A stretch of DNA of 64,000 nucleotides from Ruegeria arenilitoris (GCF_013035425.1 NZ_WQHX01000003.1:261001-325000), one strand, 5' to 3'; positions 1 through 8,210 are shown, numbered from the stretch's first letter. A program made the numbers and translations. Notes: generated by a model not told the origin, from the letters alone.

Positions 1-571
1 TGTTGTAGACGGCAAGGAATTTGGTATGCCCGGCCATCCAAGTTGGCACATCTGGAACGACCACCCCCATCTGCGCAGCAAGACGCGGCGGCAATGCCAA
101 AACCACGCGGTCGGCGCGCAATGAAAACCCGTCTCCGCTCAGGGTGACGCATCCGTCTTCTTCGATCACACGCCGAACCGGGTGTTCAAGGCGCAGCTTG
201 TCGCCAAGCCTCTGGGCGAGCGCGTCGGTTATCTGGGCGAGCCCGCCGGCAACGCGCAGCGCGCCACCCATCGTGGCCAAGTCGAGATCGCGGCGCACAT
301 TCCCCTGCGCATCTTCGAAGACCAATCGACCATCGCTATGTTGCGGAAATACCCGTAGCCCAAGCTTGTTAAGCAGGGCCAGCATTCGGTGGTTGTGTGG
401 CCAGATCCACGAAGGGCCAAGATCATAACCGTCCTGTGAGAGAACGCGACCGCCCGCGCGGTCGCGCGTTTCCAGCAATAGCACGTCGCGTCCTTCAGGC
501 TTCAGCATGTGCGCCAGCGCGAGGCCCGACAACCCCGCGCCGACGATGGCAATTTCTACATCTGGCTTCAT
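1..571 (-). CDS. FAD-dependent amine oxidase, N-terminal part (runs off left edge)
   Basis: The first about 190 residues of a flavin amine oxidase are present; the rest lies outside the window. The N-terminus has the dinucleotide-binding fold: GAGLSGLALA at residues 11-20 and, further on, LLETRDRAGGRV, which is the usual second half of the FAD-binding motif in monoamine oxidases and protoporphyrinogen-oxidase-like enzymes. A tryptophan-rich stretch (GPSWIWP) follows, as is common in the family. Its ATG overlaps the TGA of the upstream cupin gene (ATGA), so the two are translationally coupled. Oxidative deamination of an amine is the family activity; the substrate cannot be told from the sequence. 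Confidence 0.85.
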   Translation of the reverse strand, partial: MKPDVEIAIVGAGLSGLALAHMLKPEGRDVLLLETRDRAGGRVLSQDGYDLGPSWIWPHNHRMLALLNKLGLRVFPQHSDGRLVFEDAQGNVRRDLDLATMGGALRVAGGLAQITDALAQRLGDKLRLEHPVRRVIEEDGCVTLSGDGFSLRADRVVLALPPRLAAQMGVVVPDVPTWMAGHTKFLAVYN

Positions 572-1239
572 GCCACGCGCTCGGCGACGTGATTTAGGTG
601 GCCTGTCTTAACCCAAACGCGCGCCCCTTCTGCACCTGTGGTCGCCTCGAAACTCGCCCCGACGGGCAGGCGCAACCAATCCCAGCGGGACAGGGTATCG
701 CCACCCTCGTTCAGGCTTCCATCGATCACAAAAATCTCGAGCCCGCCAGAGGCATCAAGCGTGCGTACCGTACCAGCATCCCAGTGTTCCATTGCAACAG
801 TTTCACGCACATCTGTGTGAAGGGGTAACTTGGAAACACCTTCTTCCGTTTCAATCCAGCCCGCATTACCGGTGTCGATCTGCACCTGAGTACGGTCGGT
901 CGGATCGAATTGGTGGAGTTTTACCAAGATCGTCGCGCCGTCCTGTGCTGCGGGTGTATGAGACGAAGTCGGCGGGTTCCGCACGTAGGAGCCAGCCGGA
1001 AAATCTCCGTCCTCGTCCTGAAAGGTGCCGTCAAGCACCAAGTATTCTTCGCCTCCGTCGTGCGTATGGGCAGAGAAGGCGCTGCCTGGCGCGAAACGGA
1101 CTATGGTGGTAGCGCGAGCGACTTCCTCTCCAATCCGGTCAAGCATTTTGCGCTCAACTCCGGGCATAGGGGAAGCAACCCATTCGTTCTCGTTGAAGCG
1201 CACAAGGGTACGTTTGTTGAAGTCAGCATTCACGCGCAT
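568..1239 (-). CDS. ChrR-type bicupin protein
   Basis: A 223-residue protein with two cupin modules. The first (about residues 30-115) has the metal-binding pattern HTHDGGEEYLVL followed by a later His in SSHTP; the second (about 130-215) is degenerate. This is the cupin type found as the C-terminal half of the zinc anti-sigma factor ChrR, but the N-terminal sigma-binding zinc domain is absent, so an anti-sigma role is not supported. AGGAG lies eight bases before the ATG. It is the first gene of a two-gene operon with the FAD amine oxidase, behind a TetR-like palindrome. A stand-alone oxygenase, isomerase or sensor role is possible. Confidence 0.8.
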   Translation of the reverse strand: MRVNADFNKRTLVRFNENEWVASPMPGVERKMLDRIGEEVARATTIVRFAPGSAFSAHTHDGGEEYLVLDGTFQDEDGDFPAGSYVRNPPTSSHTPAAQDGATILVKLHQFDPTDRTQVQIDTGNAGWIETEEGVSKLPLHTDVRETVAMEHWDAGTVRTLDASGGLEIFVIDGSLNEGGDTLSRWDWLRLPVGASFEATTGAEGARVWVKTGHLNHVAERVA

Positions 1240-1286
1240 GGTTTGGTCTCCTTTTAGTGTCGCTGTGTACGAGCAGTTTGGTTTTG

Positions 1287-1306
1287 CTTACCAACTGATA
1301 GGTAAG
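1287..1306. promoter_or_regulatory. TetR-like operator upstream of the cupin/amine oxidase operon
   Basis: Read on the minus strand, CTTACC and GGTAAG form a perfect 6-bp inverted repeat with an 8-bp centre (TATCAGTT). The layout resembles TetR-family operators. It lies about 48 bp upstream of the cupin start codon, where a repressor would block transcription. No TetR gene is in the window, so the regulator would be encoded elsewhere. Confidence 0.35.
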
Positions 1307-1480
1307 TTGTTTGTATACGTCGCCATTGCAACAGGGATCGCGCGTTCGTGAAGCTTTGATTAAAATCCAACGACTGGCAGGTTGTTGCGCAAAGCGGTCA
1401 TTGAAGAAGTTTTACGGTTGGCATCATCGAGTCCAAAGCGGATATGACCCGTTGTCTTCCTTCCTCGCAGTTTCTACGGT

Positions 1481-2665
1481 TCAATTTCGGGATGACGTGA
1501 CGGGCAGGCGTTGTCGTACCAACTCGACAAACCATTTGACGCCCTGCGCTAACGCATCGTCGTTGAAGTCGTACTCGGGGTTGTGCAAGGGGGCGCTATC
1601 CCCGTTTCCAATATTGACAAACGCGCCTGGAGCTATCCGCAAAGCCCAGGCAAAATCCTCGGAGGCTCCCATTCGTGGGGCATCCGGGTTTGTTTTAGCG
1701 GAACCGAATACCGCTTCTGCAGCTTTCAAGGCATGCTCAGTCGCACGATCGTCGTTAACTAAGGGGATGAACACACGGTCGTACTTGATCTCAACAGAGC
1801 AGCCATGAGCATTAGCAATTCCTTCAGCGATGCGGCTCATGGTTTCTTCTATCCGCAAACTGACATTGTCATCGAAATGCCGGCAATCGCCTTCGACGAT
1901 GGCTTCACTGGCGATAGCGTTCTTGATATTGTCACCCTGTATCGACGTCACTGAAACTACAGCAAGTTCAGCAGGATCAATCGCCCGAGCTACGATTGTC
2001 TGAAGCTCGCTCACAATCGAACACGCACATAAGATCGCATCCCTGCAATCGTGGGGACGCGACGCGTGCCCACCATTTCCGCGCACAACAATCCGAAAAC
2101 CATCTTCCGCACCCATGAACGGTCCGGGTCGGACTTCGAACGATCCCACTGGCAAACCGGGTTTGTTGTGCAACCCGTAAATCTCGTCAAACGGTATACG
2201 CGACCCAAGTCCATCACGGATCATCGCCTTCATTCCCTGGCCCCATTCCTCGGCAGGTTGAAAAACAAACTTTACCGTACCGTCGAAACCACCTTCACTT
2301 GCCAGAATTGCTGCTGTCCCCAACAATATGGTGGTATGCCCATCATGACCGCATGCGTGCATCAGCCCCGGTTTTTCCGAAGAATAGCTTAGGTTGGTCG
2401 TTTCGTGGATTTTCAAGCAGTCCATGTCAGCGCGAAGTGCGACTGTACGGTCGCCGTTCCCAAGACGCAGCGTTGCTACAATGCCTGTGTTTCCAACGGC
2501 TGTCTCAATGTCCTCGATTCCAAACTCTCGTAGCCTCTGGGCCACGAAGCGCGCAGTTTCTTTTTCCTCGAAGCCAAACTCTGGGTTCCGATGCAAATGG
2601 TGCCGCCATTTGCGCATCGTCTTGTCGAGTTCAGTAAGAACCAAATTACTATCCATACGACCCAT
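1481..2665 (-). CDS. M20D amidohydrolase (hippurate/indoleacetyl-amino acid hydrolase type)
   Basis: A 394-residue zinc-dependent amidohydrolase of peptidase family M20D, which cleaves N-acyl amino acids such as hippurate. Seen: ADMDCLKIHE at 79-88, the metal-binding HACGHDGHT at 103-111, and the paired glutamates of PAEEWGQG (139-140), one of them the expected catalytic base. A dimerisation domain is inserted in the middle, and a further metal motif (MGASEDFAWA) lies near the C-terminus. Length is typical. AAGGTG seven bases before ATG supports the start. There is no signal peptide, so it acts in the cytoplasm. It stands alone, with the neighbouring genes on separate transcripts. The exact acyl-amino acid substrate is unknown. 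Confidence 0.87.
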   Translation of the reverse strand: MGRMDSNLVLTELDKTMRKWRHHLHRNPEFGFEEKETARFVAQRLREFGIEDIETAVGNTGIVATLRLGNGDRTVALRADMDCLKIHETTNLSYSSEKPGLMHACGHDGHTTILLGTAAILASEGGFDGTVKFVFQPAEEWGQGMKAMIRDGLGSRIPFDEIYGLHNKPGLPVGSFEVRPGPFMGAEDGFRIVVRGNGGHASRPHDCRDAILCACSIVSELQTIVARAIDPAELAVVSVTSIQGDNIKNAIASEAIVEGDCRHFDDNVSLRIEETMSRIAEGIANAHGCSVEIKYDRVFIPLVNDDRATEHALKAAEAVFGSAKTNPDAPRMGASEDFAWALRIAPGAFVNIGNGDSAPLHNPEYDFNDDALAQGVKWFVELVRQRLPVTSSRN

Positions 2666-2883
2666 ATTTTGTCACCTTGTGCGGGACATCAAGAGCTTTC
2701 GTCCAAAGGCGGCTCTGTCCGAAAGGCAGAGTTGGACACCTCGCAACGTTGGGTTTGCCATCCGTCTCAAATCAGCCATCTTACCAAATCTTCTGATGAA
2801 TGTGGCGAGCCCAAAGCGGACCATATAAATTGGCGGTGTTGAGGGTTAGATTTGAGGCAGTAAATCAAAAAGGGGTCTAAGCG

Positions 2884-3309
2884 ATGCATCCTACCGAAAT
2901 GGTTGTCCGGCAATTCCACGAGTCATGGGACATGCGTGACCCTGATCGTGGTGCGGAGGTTATCGCCGAAGATTGTGCGTTCGAAGATGTCGCCCGCGGC
3001 GAAATGCTTCCAGGAAAAGATGCATACAAAGCCGACTACTATCGCTGGCGTGAAGCTTTCCCGGATGGGCTTTGCAAAGTGGAAAACGTCATCGTCAGCG
3101 ATGATGGACAATGGGCCACGGTTGAGTTTCGCAATACGGGCACCCACACAGGAATTCTTCGATCAAGCCTAGGAGATTTTCAGCCGACAGGTAAACGAGC
3201 CGAAGTTCGATACTGTTCGGTTATGCGCGTTAAAGACGGGAAAGTTGTTGAGGGTCGCGACTATTATGACAGCGCAACTATAGCCCGGCAGCTCGGGTTG
3301 GTTCGTTAA
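2884..3309 (+). CDS. SnoaL-like / NTF2-fold protein
   Basis: A 141-residue single-domain protein of the NTF2-like superfamily, SnoaL (ester cyclase) branch. Support comes from the N-terminal helix with a PTEMVVRQFHESWDMRD-type start, the FEDVARGEMLPG stretch that in this family reads F.D...G....G, and the beta strands around VENVIVSDDGQWATVEF. Such proteins act as cyclases, isomerases or small-molecule binders. The sequence does not show which. An AGGGG Shine-Dalgarno sequence precedes the ATG. It is monocistronic, divergent from the M20 amidohydrolase and followed by a long non-coding stretch. Confidence 0.75.
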   Translation: MHPTEMVVRQFHESWDMRDPDRGAEVIAEDCAFEDVARGEMLPGKDAYKADYYRWREAFPDGLCKVENVIVSDDGQWATVEFRNTGTHTGILRSSLGDFQPTGKRAEVRYCSVMRVKDGKVVEGRDYYDSATIARQLGLVR

Positions 3310-3472
3310 CTATAAAATAAGGCTATTGGAAAGTAGCGAAATGTGGGCTGGCATGCGATGCATTGGCTCACTTCAGCCGAAGGATCGACGCTTTGACTTT
3401 CACGTGCATGTAGTCGACGCTCGACCGGAATGCTCAAAAATCAGTTTCTAGCCCCAAGCAGATATCGATTGT

Positions 3473-3493
3473 CAGGACAACTCGGTTGTCCTG
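3473..3493. repeat. Perfect 9-bp inverted repeat with 3-base loop
   Basis: CAGGACAAC and GTTGTCCTG flank the loop TCG. The stem is perfect, but no T-tract follows on either strand. It could be an operator or an RNA hairpin rather than an intrinsic terminator. No neighbouring gene explains it. Confidence 0.4.
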
Positions 3494-3533
3494 CTAACAT
3501 CTTGGCTAAGGTGGAATGTGGATGACATTTTAG

Positions 3534-3698
3534 GGTTCACGAATTGCAATTTTTATGGTGGCCAACATCGTAGGCTATTCGGAAATGATGTCTCGCAACC
3601 GGAGTAAAAACATAGACGCAGTTTGTCAGCTAAACTCACAAAAACATGAACCGACCTTCGAATTGCTGGATTGTCGCCTCGCTAGGTGTGTTCGCTGA
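3534..3698 (+). pseudogene. Relic of a class III adenylate/guanylate cyclase N-terminus
   Basis: Between stop codons at 3531 and 3696, one frame reads RIAIFMVANIVGYSEMM, which matches the start of the cyclase domain seen elsewhere in this window (RLSAILAADMVGYSRLM at 53243, RLTTILAADAVGFSRLM at 19790). The metal-binding Asp of AAD is Asn here. The frame continues for about 34 residues with weak family likeness and then stops, before the GDG motif and the rest of the domain. This suggests a decayed, truncated copy. A chance resemblance is possible, but a run of about 17 aligned positions makes it less likely. Confidence 0.45.
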
Positions 3699-3989
3699 AT
3701 TTCTTTGGTTGTCGGCGGAGTCGAAGCCGAGCCGTGACCCGAAAATGCAAATTCATGCGCGTTTAGGCCGTTTTCACCCCGAAGCAGCAACTACTATGCA
3801 AAAGACGGGTTTGTTCGCGTAACGGGTGATCACGAAAAATCCGTGAACGGTTGCATTGAGCCAGTACCGGAAGTGTATTGTAATTGACACTCGTCAACGT
3901 TGTTCTCAATCTACCTAGGTTGTCTTCGAGTTTTCTACCAAGCGCCGAAGTGCTGACCCGCCAACAATATGTGTCATTTTAACTCAAAC

Positions 3990-4628
3990 TTACAATTCCA
4001 GAATTTCTGACACCTCACGAGCGAGCGAACGTATTTCGTCCGAGGCAGCTCCGGTTTTCTTAACTTCGATTGCACCCAAACCGCGGCCCAGAGCTTCTGC
4101 ATAGATCACTCTGTTTGCCAGTGATGACTTCAGCTGCATTGCCTCAAGCTCGGCAACTGATTTGGCGACATGTTCACCTACCCGGGTACCAACACGTGTT
4201 CGGTTCATCACGATATGCGTTGGTTTCCCAGTCCGGTCGGCCAAATCTAAGATATCATGGGTTGCCCAGACATCAGCCTGGCTGGCTGAGACGGGCACCA
4301 GCACCAAATCCGAATCTCGCAACACCCAACGAACGTCACTGTCAGCCTTGGGCGGGGTATCAATCAAAATAACATCGACTTCGCTACCAACTCCACGAAT
4401 GGCGCGTGAAATCCCGTATGATGTCGCGGTTGCGAACTGGAGGTTTGTATTTTCCCCCAGCGTCTCTTCGCGAATATCCATCCATTTGCCAAGACTGCCT
4501 TGGGGATCAGTGTCCAATAGAGCCACGCTTTTGCCTTCGGATAAATACGTGATTGCCAAGTTGGTCACTAGCGTCGTCTTGCCTGCGCCCCCCTTCTGCT
4601 GTGCTACACAGATGATACGACCGTTCAT
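3990..4628 (-). CDS. ParA-family ATPase (orphan)
   Basis: A 212-residue ParA/MinD-type ATPase. The deviant Walker A motif KGGAGKTT is at 12-19, Walker A' DTDPQG at 39-44, and the Walker B-like strand VDVILIDTPP around 85-94. Length matches the short ParA type without an N-terminal helix-turn-helix. GGAGG eight bases before the ATG fixes the start. No ParB gene, parS-like repeat or replication gene is nearby, so plasmid-type partition is not indicated. Positioning of some cellular cargo is the likely general role, with the partner unknown. Confidence 0.85.
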   Translation of the reverse strand: MNGRIICVAQQKGGAGKTTLVTNLAITYLSEGKSVALLDTDPQGSLGKWMDIREETLGENTNLQFATATSYGISRAIRGVGSEVDVILIDTPPKADSDVRWVLRDSDLVLVPVSASQADVWATHDILDLADRTGKPTHIVMNRTRVGTRVGEHVAKSVAELEAMQLKSSLANRVIYAEALGRGLGAIEVKKTGAASDEIRSLAREVSEILEL

Positions 4629-4793
4629 ATGCTAAGCCTCCAAAGAGTTTTTCTGCGGTGCAGCATATCGTTTAGTGAATGAAAAGGCGATAGGGTCGTC
4701 GCATGAAAATTTCTGGCAGAGATTCGAAAACCGGTTGGAACGAAAGTTTACGGCAAACACTAGTTTCGTAGGCAAACAACACTCTCGATCCGT

Positions 4794-5336
4794 CTAAATT
4801 TCATCGGTCTCATTGTCCGCGGCTGTAATGGCAGCAAGGGCGTTTTTCAATTCGATGCGCAGCTGCTTGAAGCGATCATTTCCCATTCGTTTTGATAGTT
4901 CACGATCTATCTCTGCAAAGGCATCCATCGCCACTTTGTGCGCCCTTAGTCCCTTTTGGGACCGAACGATGATCTTTGCCCGGCGATCGCTGGGGTCCGG
5001 GAATCGGGCCAAATAGCCCAAAGCGATCATTTCATCGACGATTTCGGCCATAGCCTGTTTCGTCATATTGGCCGTGCGGGCCAGTTCGGTCAGTCGACAC
5101 CCGTCCGCTGGCAAGTGAATGAAAACCGGGTTGAACGTGCGGCGGCCATCGGGAAAGGTCTCTTGGATCTTGGCTATGTGCCGATAGTCAATCCACTCGG
5201 CCATATGAAACAGCAAAAATTGAAGAGGTGGATCGCCGGGTCTGCCTTGGCGGAGCATCGCGATACCATCGGCCTGCAGCTCGGTGAGCTGTTCTTCGGA
5301 ACCAGAAAAATCGGACAAGTCGTTTCCCCTTGACAT
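4794..5336 (-). CDS. MarR-family transcriptional regulator
   Basis: A 180-residue winged-helix regulator: the recognition helix lies around CRLTELARTANMTKQAMAEIVDEM, and the wing around FPDPSDRRAKIIV, including the family signature DPSDRRA. It has a somewhat longer N-terminus than usual. It is divergent from the VOC gene across 56 bp holding a perfect two-part inverted repeat, so it probably represses both genes. The ATG at 5336 has no Shine-Dalgarno sequence. The predicted TATAAT at 5353-5358 would give an almost leaderless mRNA. An AAGGGG followed by an in-frame TTG at 5318 offers an alternative start six codons inside. Confidence 0.85.
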   Translation of the reverse strand: MSRGNDLSDFSGSEEQLTELQADGIAMLRQGRPGDPPLQFLLFHMAEWIDYRHIAKIQETFPDGRRTFNPVFIHLPADGCRLTELARTANMTKQAMAEIVDEMIALGYLARFPDPSDRRAKIIVRSQKGLRAHKVAMDAFAEIDRELSKRMGNDRFKQLRIELKNALAAITAADNETDEI

Positions 5337-5340
5337 ATCG

Positions 5341-5376
5341 TCAGGTTGCCTGATTATATTTAGTCAGGCAACCTGA
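5341..5376. promoter_or_regulatory. Shared MarR operator with overlapping promoters
   Basis: TCAGGTTGCCTGA (5341-5353) and its exact reverse complement TCAGGCAACCTGA (5364-5376) are separated by 10 bp, giving a 36-bp inverted arrangement in the MarR-VOC divergent region. A TATAAT box facing the MarR gene lies at 5353-5358 inside the spacer, and TTGACA facing the VOC gene is at 5330-5335. A regulator bound here would cover both promoters, which fits autoregulation plus control of the VOC gene. Confidence 0.6.
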
Positions 5377-5392
5377 CTAAAGGAGATTCGCG

Positions 5393-5845
5393 ATGACACT
5401 TTCAAACGGATGCAATCACGTCACAATCGTAACAAAAGACGTAGATCGATTTATCGAGTTCTACACAACCATCTTTGAAGCCGAAGTGCGTTTGGATCTG
5501 GACGAAGGCATGCTGCGACATGCTTTGATTGATATGGGTTGCGACTTTTGCCTGCACCCGTTTCAGGTGAATTGGCAAAGCGAACATGAAGAAGGGCTTT
5601 CCGAGATTTTTGCCCGTGGGCATGTCGATCATTTTGCCCTAAACATCTCAGATGAGAGTTCGTTCGACTTGCTTCGTAAACGTCTCGTTGAATGCGGCGC
5701 CAGCGAAGGGCGCGTCCGGGATTTTGGGATAGTACAAGTTTTGTCTTTCCAAGACCCTGACGGAATGGAGTGCGAGTTGGCTCTTTGGAAGGAGGGCGAA
5801 CCACTGACAATGGCCGAAAGCGAATCCGAAGCTTATGCAGCTTGA
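5393..5845 (+). CDS. VOC-superfamily (glyoxalase/dioxygenase fold) protein
   Basis: A 150-residue protein with two beta-alpha-beta-beta-beta modules of the vicinal oxygen chelate fold. Expected metal ligands are visible: His in GCNHVTIV near the N-terminus, His in GHVDHFAL in the middle, and Glu in DPDGMECELALW near the end. AAAGGAG sits before the ATG. It is divergent from a MarR regulator and shares its operator, which suggests induction by a small, possibly toxic or aromatic, compound. Glyoxalase, dioxygenase or resistance-protein function cannot be told apart here. Confidence 0.8.
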   Translation: MTLSNGCNHVTIVTKDVDRFIEFYTTIFEAEVRLDLDEGMLRHALIDMGCDFCLHPFQVNWQSEHEEGLSEIFARGHVDHFALNISDESSFDLLRKRLVECGASEGRVRDFGIVQVLSFQDPDGMECELALWKEGEPLTMAESESEAYAA

Positions 5846-5880
5846 ATAAGCGAAATTTTACTGGAGCAGACCATCCATTT

Positions 5881-6528
5881 TCACAATGGATCAACAGAAA
5901 CGGCCTGCATCTGATACCCAATATCGAGTGAAGAAACGCCATCGGAAAACCCAACGGATCGCGTTGCGTCACCCCTGGTCAGTAGTCCGGAAATAACCAC
6001 AGCCTCGAACAATCCATTTATCGAAAAACCTTCAGGGTAGTTGACTACTATCATCTGGTTTCGGGGCGGAGGCGGTGTGTGAACACAAGCTCCTGCAAAT
6101 GGAACCAAAACAAACTCGGTAATCGTGCTGCCATCGAAGTCCAGGGGCAACACGAACCCTGGAATTTTTATGAATTGGTTCAGAAGGCTTTCATTAAGTT
6201 CGCTGCGACTAGCTTTCAATTTTTCGCCAAACGCAGCTAAATCAGCGACTTTGGCAGGACCGTCTATTCCAACACTTTCCAAGGCTGAGATCGCGAGAGT
6301 TTCTCCTTGCAGCGCTCTAGGAGATAACACTTTGCCTGCCGTTCGTGCGTTCTTGGTATGAACGAGAACCCCAACTAACCTGGCTTCATCCGCGGTTAGC
6401 CCATAATACGGGTTGTCTTTAGACGACAATCTGTCTCCGAGGTCACTCCAATCCACAGGTCGAGCAGAACCTGCGAAACCAGTCGAGGACATGAAGTTTA
6501 GAACAAACAGGGCTACCAAGATACGCAT
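5881..6528 (-). CDS. Secreted DUF3299 protein
   Basis: A 215-residue protein with an N-terminal signal peptide ending near SSTGFAGSA. The C-terminal half carries the DUF3299 hallmarks: IPGFVLPLDFDG, then FVLVPFAGACVHTPPPPRNQMIVV, with the conserved Cys-x-His-Thr-Pro-Pro stretch. Function of this domain is not established. Its start lies 10 bp after the stop of the MBL-fold gene in the same direction, so the two probably form an operon of exported proteins. No clear Shine-Dalgarno sequence was seen, in keeping with coupled translation. Confidence 0.78.
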   Translation of the reverse strand: MRILVALFVLNFMSSTGFAGSARPVDWSDLGDRLSSKDNPYYGLTADEARLVGVLVHTKNARTAGKVLSPRALQGETLAISALESVGIDGPAKVADLAAFGEKLKASRSELNESLLNQFIKIPGFVLPLDFDGSTITEFVLVPFAGACVHTPPPPRNQMIVVNYPEGFSINGLFEAVVISGLLTRGDATRSVGFSDGVSSLDIGYQMQAVSVDPL

Positions 6529-6538
6529 GTGCTACGCG

Positions 6539-7885
6539 TCAATTGGCAAACGGATTAGGTATTGTGATGTCTTCGGTCAACGGCCACTCACGGACAAGCT
6601 CTGGCTTCTTCTCAGGTGGATACCAGAGTTCAGGGTCGATCTCGTTGGCCTCAATCGTTTCATTTATCACATCATAGACTTGGTGTTTTGGAGCCGGGAA
6701 CGTGATCTCGTCGCCTGTATATACTGGACGCGGAACCTGATTGGATTCTCCCGTTACCCCCTCGCGCCACCATACTTTTCCGTCACCATGCAAGTTGAAA
6801 ACAACGAGATCAGGCGCTCCGAACGCAAACGCTCCTTGGTAGTGGTAGCGTACTTCGGCGACCGTTTCGTTGTTGAAAACATCATCATAGCTGTAGTGAG
6901 AGGCGACACAGACTTTAGGCTGCGTTTGCTGGCAAATATAACCTAGGCCATAAGCTGGCGTGTGCGATGTATCGATTGTGTATGCTGCCATTGCAGCTGG
7001 CATTCCAAGTGCGCGAGATGTAACGGACACTGTGGCTGTTTGAACTTCGCTGATCAACATATCCACACCTTCGCAATACTTTATGGTCAGGCTGTTCGGG
7101 CGGTTATCGCCGGTGTAGCAAAGGCTTTTGCCGTTCCAGTCCAATCTATAGCTCGTCGCACCATCTTTGGTGTGTGATGTCGGCCAATGGGTAATTTTGA
7201 CGCCATTTGCTTCATAAACTGTTCCACCCTCATTCATGTAGTCGAATTCCACCACGTTGGGGTTATAGCCCTCACCAATGGGCCAGGCATTAAAGCTATC
7301 CTGGTGCCACGCTGTCATCGCCATCATGCTATCGACGAAATGCTGCGTCCCATATTGAGGTTCTGACCCGCTCGGGCCGTAAATATTCAATGGTGTGTAA
7401 CCGCCTTGAATAGGGCGGAACATCGTAAAGTAAGGCAAGTCGCTTACATGATCCATATGAAGATGGGAAATGAATACGTGATTGATCGTATTGAAGGGAA
7501 CGGAGAAGCTGTTGTAGTTTCTCAATGACCCAATCCCCATGTCAAAAACGAAACGATCACCATTTCCGAGTTCGACGTAGATACTCATCCCAGATTGATC
7601 CTGTGATGGGTAATATGTCGAACCCATGAAGCTTACGCGGATCTCGTTGTCCTGCAATTCCTCAGTTCCTGGGTAGTAAAGCATGGCTGCGTTAAAGTGG
7701 GACGCGGCTTCGACGTGAGGAACCATCGTTTCGCCTTCAATCCATCGGCCTTCCGGATTTCCTGCTTGGCTGAAGAATTCGATTGCTTTCTGCATCTCCG
7801 GGGTTGGCTGCTCTTGTGCCAATGCTTGGATCGGTTGAGAAAAAGTCAGAAGCCCTAAAGCACAAACTTTCTTGAAACTGTTCAT
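6539..7885 (-). CDS. Secreted MBL-fold metallo-hydrolase
   Basis: A 448-residue protein with a signal peptide (cleavage near QALAQE) followed by a metallo-beta-lactamase fold. Metal ligands are seen in order: HLHMDH (HxHxDH motif), a later His in WPTSHT, Asp in CYTGDNRP and His in VASHYS. The long N- and C-terminal extensions resemble a bacterial subfamily that includes the protein named GntH in the guanitoxin cluster, but the other guanitoxin genes are absent, so that name should not be used for function. GGAGG precedes the ATG. It leads a two-gene unit with DUF3299, and the substrate is unknown. Confidence 0.82.
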   Translation of the reverse strand: MNSFKKVCALGLLTFSQPIQALAQEQPTPEMQKAIEFFSQAGNPEGRWIEGETMVPHVEAASHFNAAMLYYPGTEELQDNEIRVSFMGSTYYPSQDQSGMSIYVELGNGDRFVFDMGIGSLRNYNSFSVPFNTINHVFISHLHMDHVSDLPYFTMFRPIQGGYTPLNIYGPSGSEPQYGTQHFVDSMMAMTAWHQDSFNAWPIGEGYNPNVVEFDYMNEGGTVYEANGVKITHWPTSHTKDGATSYRLDWNGKSLCYTGDNRPNSLTIKYCEGVDMLISEVQTATVSVTSRALGMPAAMAAYTIDTSHTPAYGLGYICQQTQPKVCVASHYSYDDVFNNETVAEVRYHYQGAFAFGAPDLVVFNLHGDGKVWWREGVTGESNQVPRPVYTGDEITFPAPKHQVYDVINETIEANEIDPELWYPPEKKPELVREWPLTEDITIPNPFAN

Positions 7886-8210
7886 GACGAGTGTCCCTCC
7901 GATCCCGTGCCAGTTTTTTGCAAGGTTAACTGAGGATATTGAAATTGCAAAACGAGCTTCAGCTACTGAGAATTCAGCAAGTAAGGCGTTCTGATGAAAA
8001 ACGGAAAGACCGCATTGGGCTCAATGCGAACGTTCAGTGAATCCCGCTCAATGTCTGCCTTGCGGACAAACCGGTCACCTATGCCACGGCCGTGGTGGTC
8101 GGGTCATTGATGTTAATAGAAATCTGATGACTGGTAGCTTGGTAGCATGAGCTGTGGTGGTTAGTGTGGTACCCATTGGAAACGAACCGGTCGGGTTTTG
8201 AGCAGAGGTT
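7886..8210. other. 325-bp divergent intergenic region
   Basis: This separates the MBL-fold gene from the GAF-cyclase gene and must hold both promoters. A 12-bp palindrome CCACGGCCGTGG at 8084-8095 is the only distinct element seen, and its role is unknown. Confidence 0.4.

Larger units (their letters stand above)
3310..3989. other. 680-bp stretch without an intact gene
   Basis: No intact coding region is seen. It holds a perfect 9-bp stem hairpin (3473-3493) and a relic of a class III cyclase gene (3534-3698), both listed separately. The remainder, up to the 3' end of the ParA gene, shows no recognisable feature. Confidence 0.5.

Noticed and set aside
5873-5891. Hairpin ATCCATT / AATGGAT between convergent VOC and DUF3299 genes as a terminator
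   Set aside because: The stem is short and AT-rich, overlaps the DUF3299 stop codon and lacks a T-tract in both directions.
8084-8095. 12-bp palindrome CCACGGCCGTGG
   Set aside because: GC-rich palindromes of this size occur by chance, and its distance from both starts gives no clear role.
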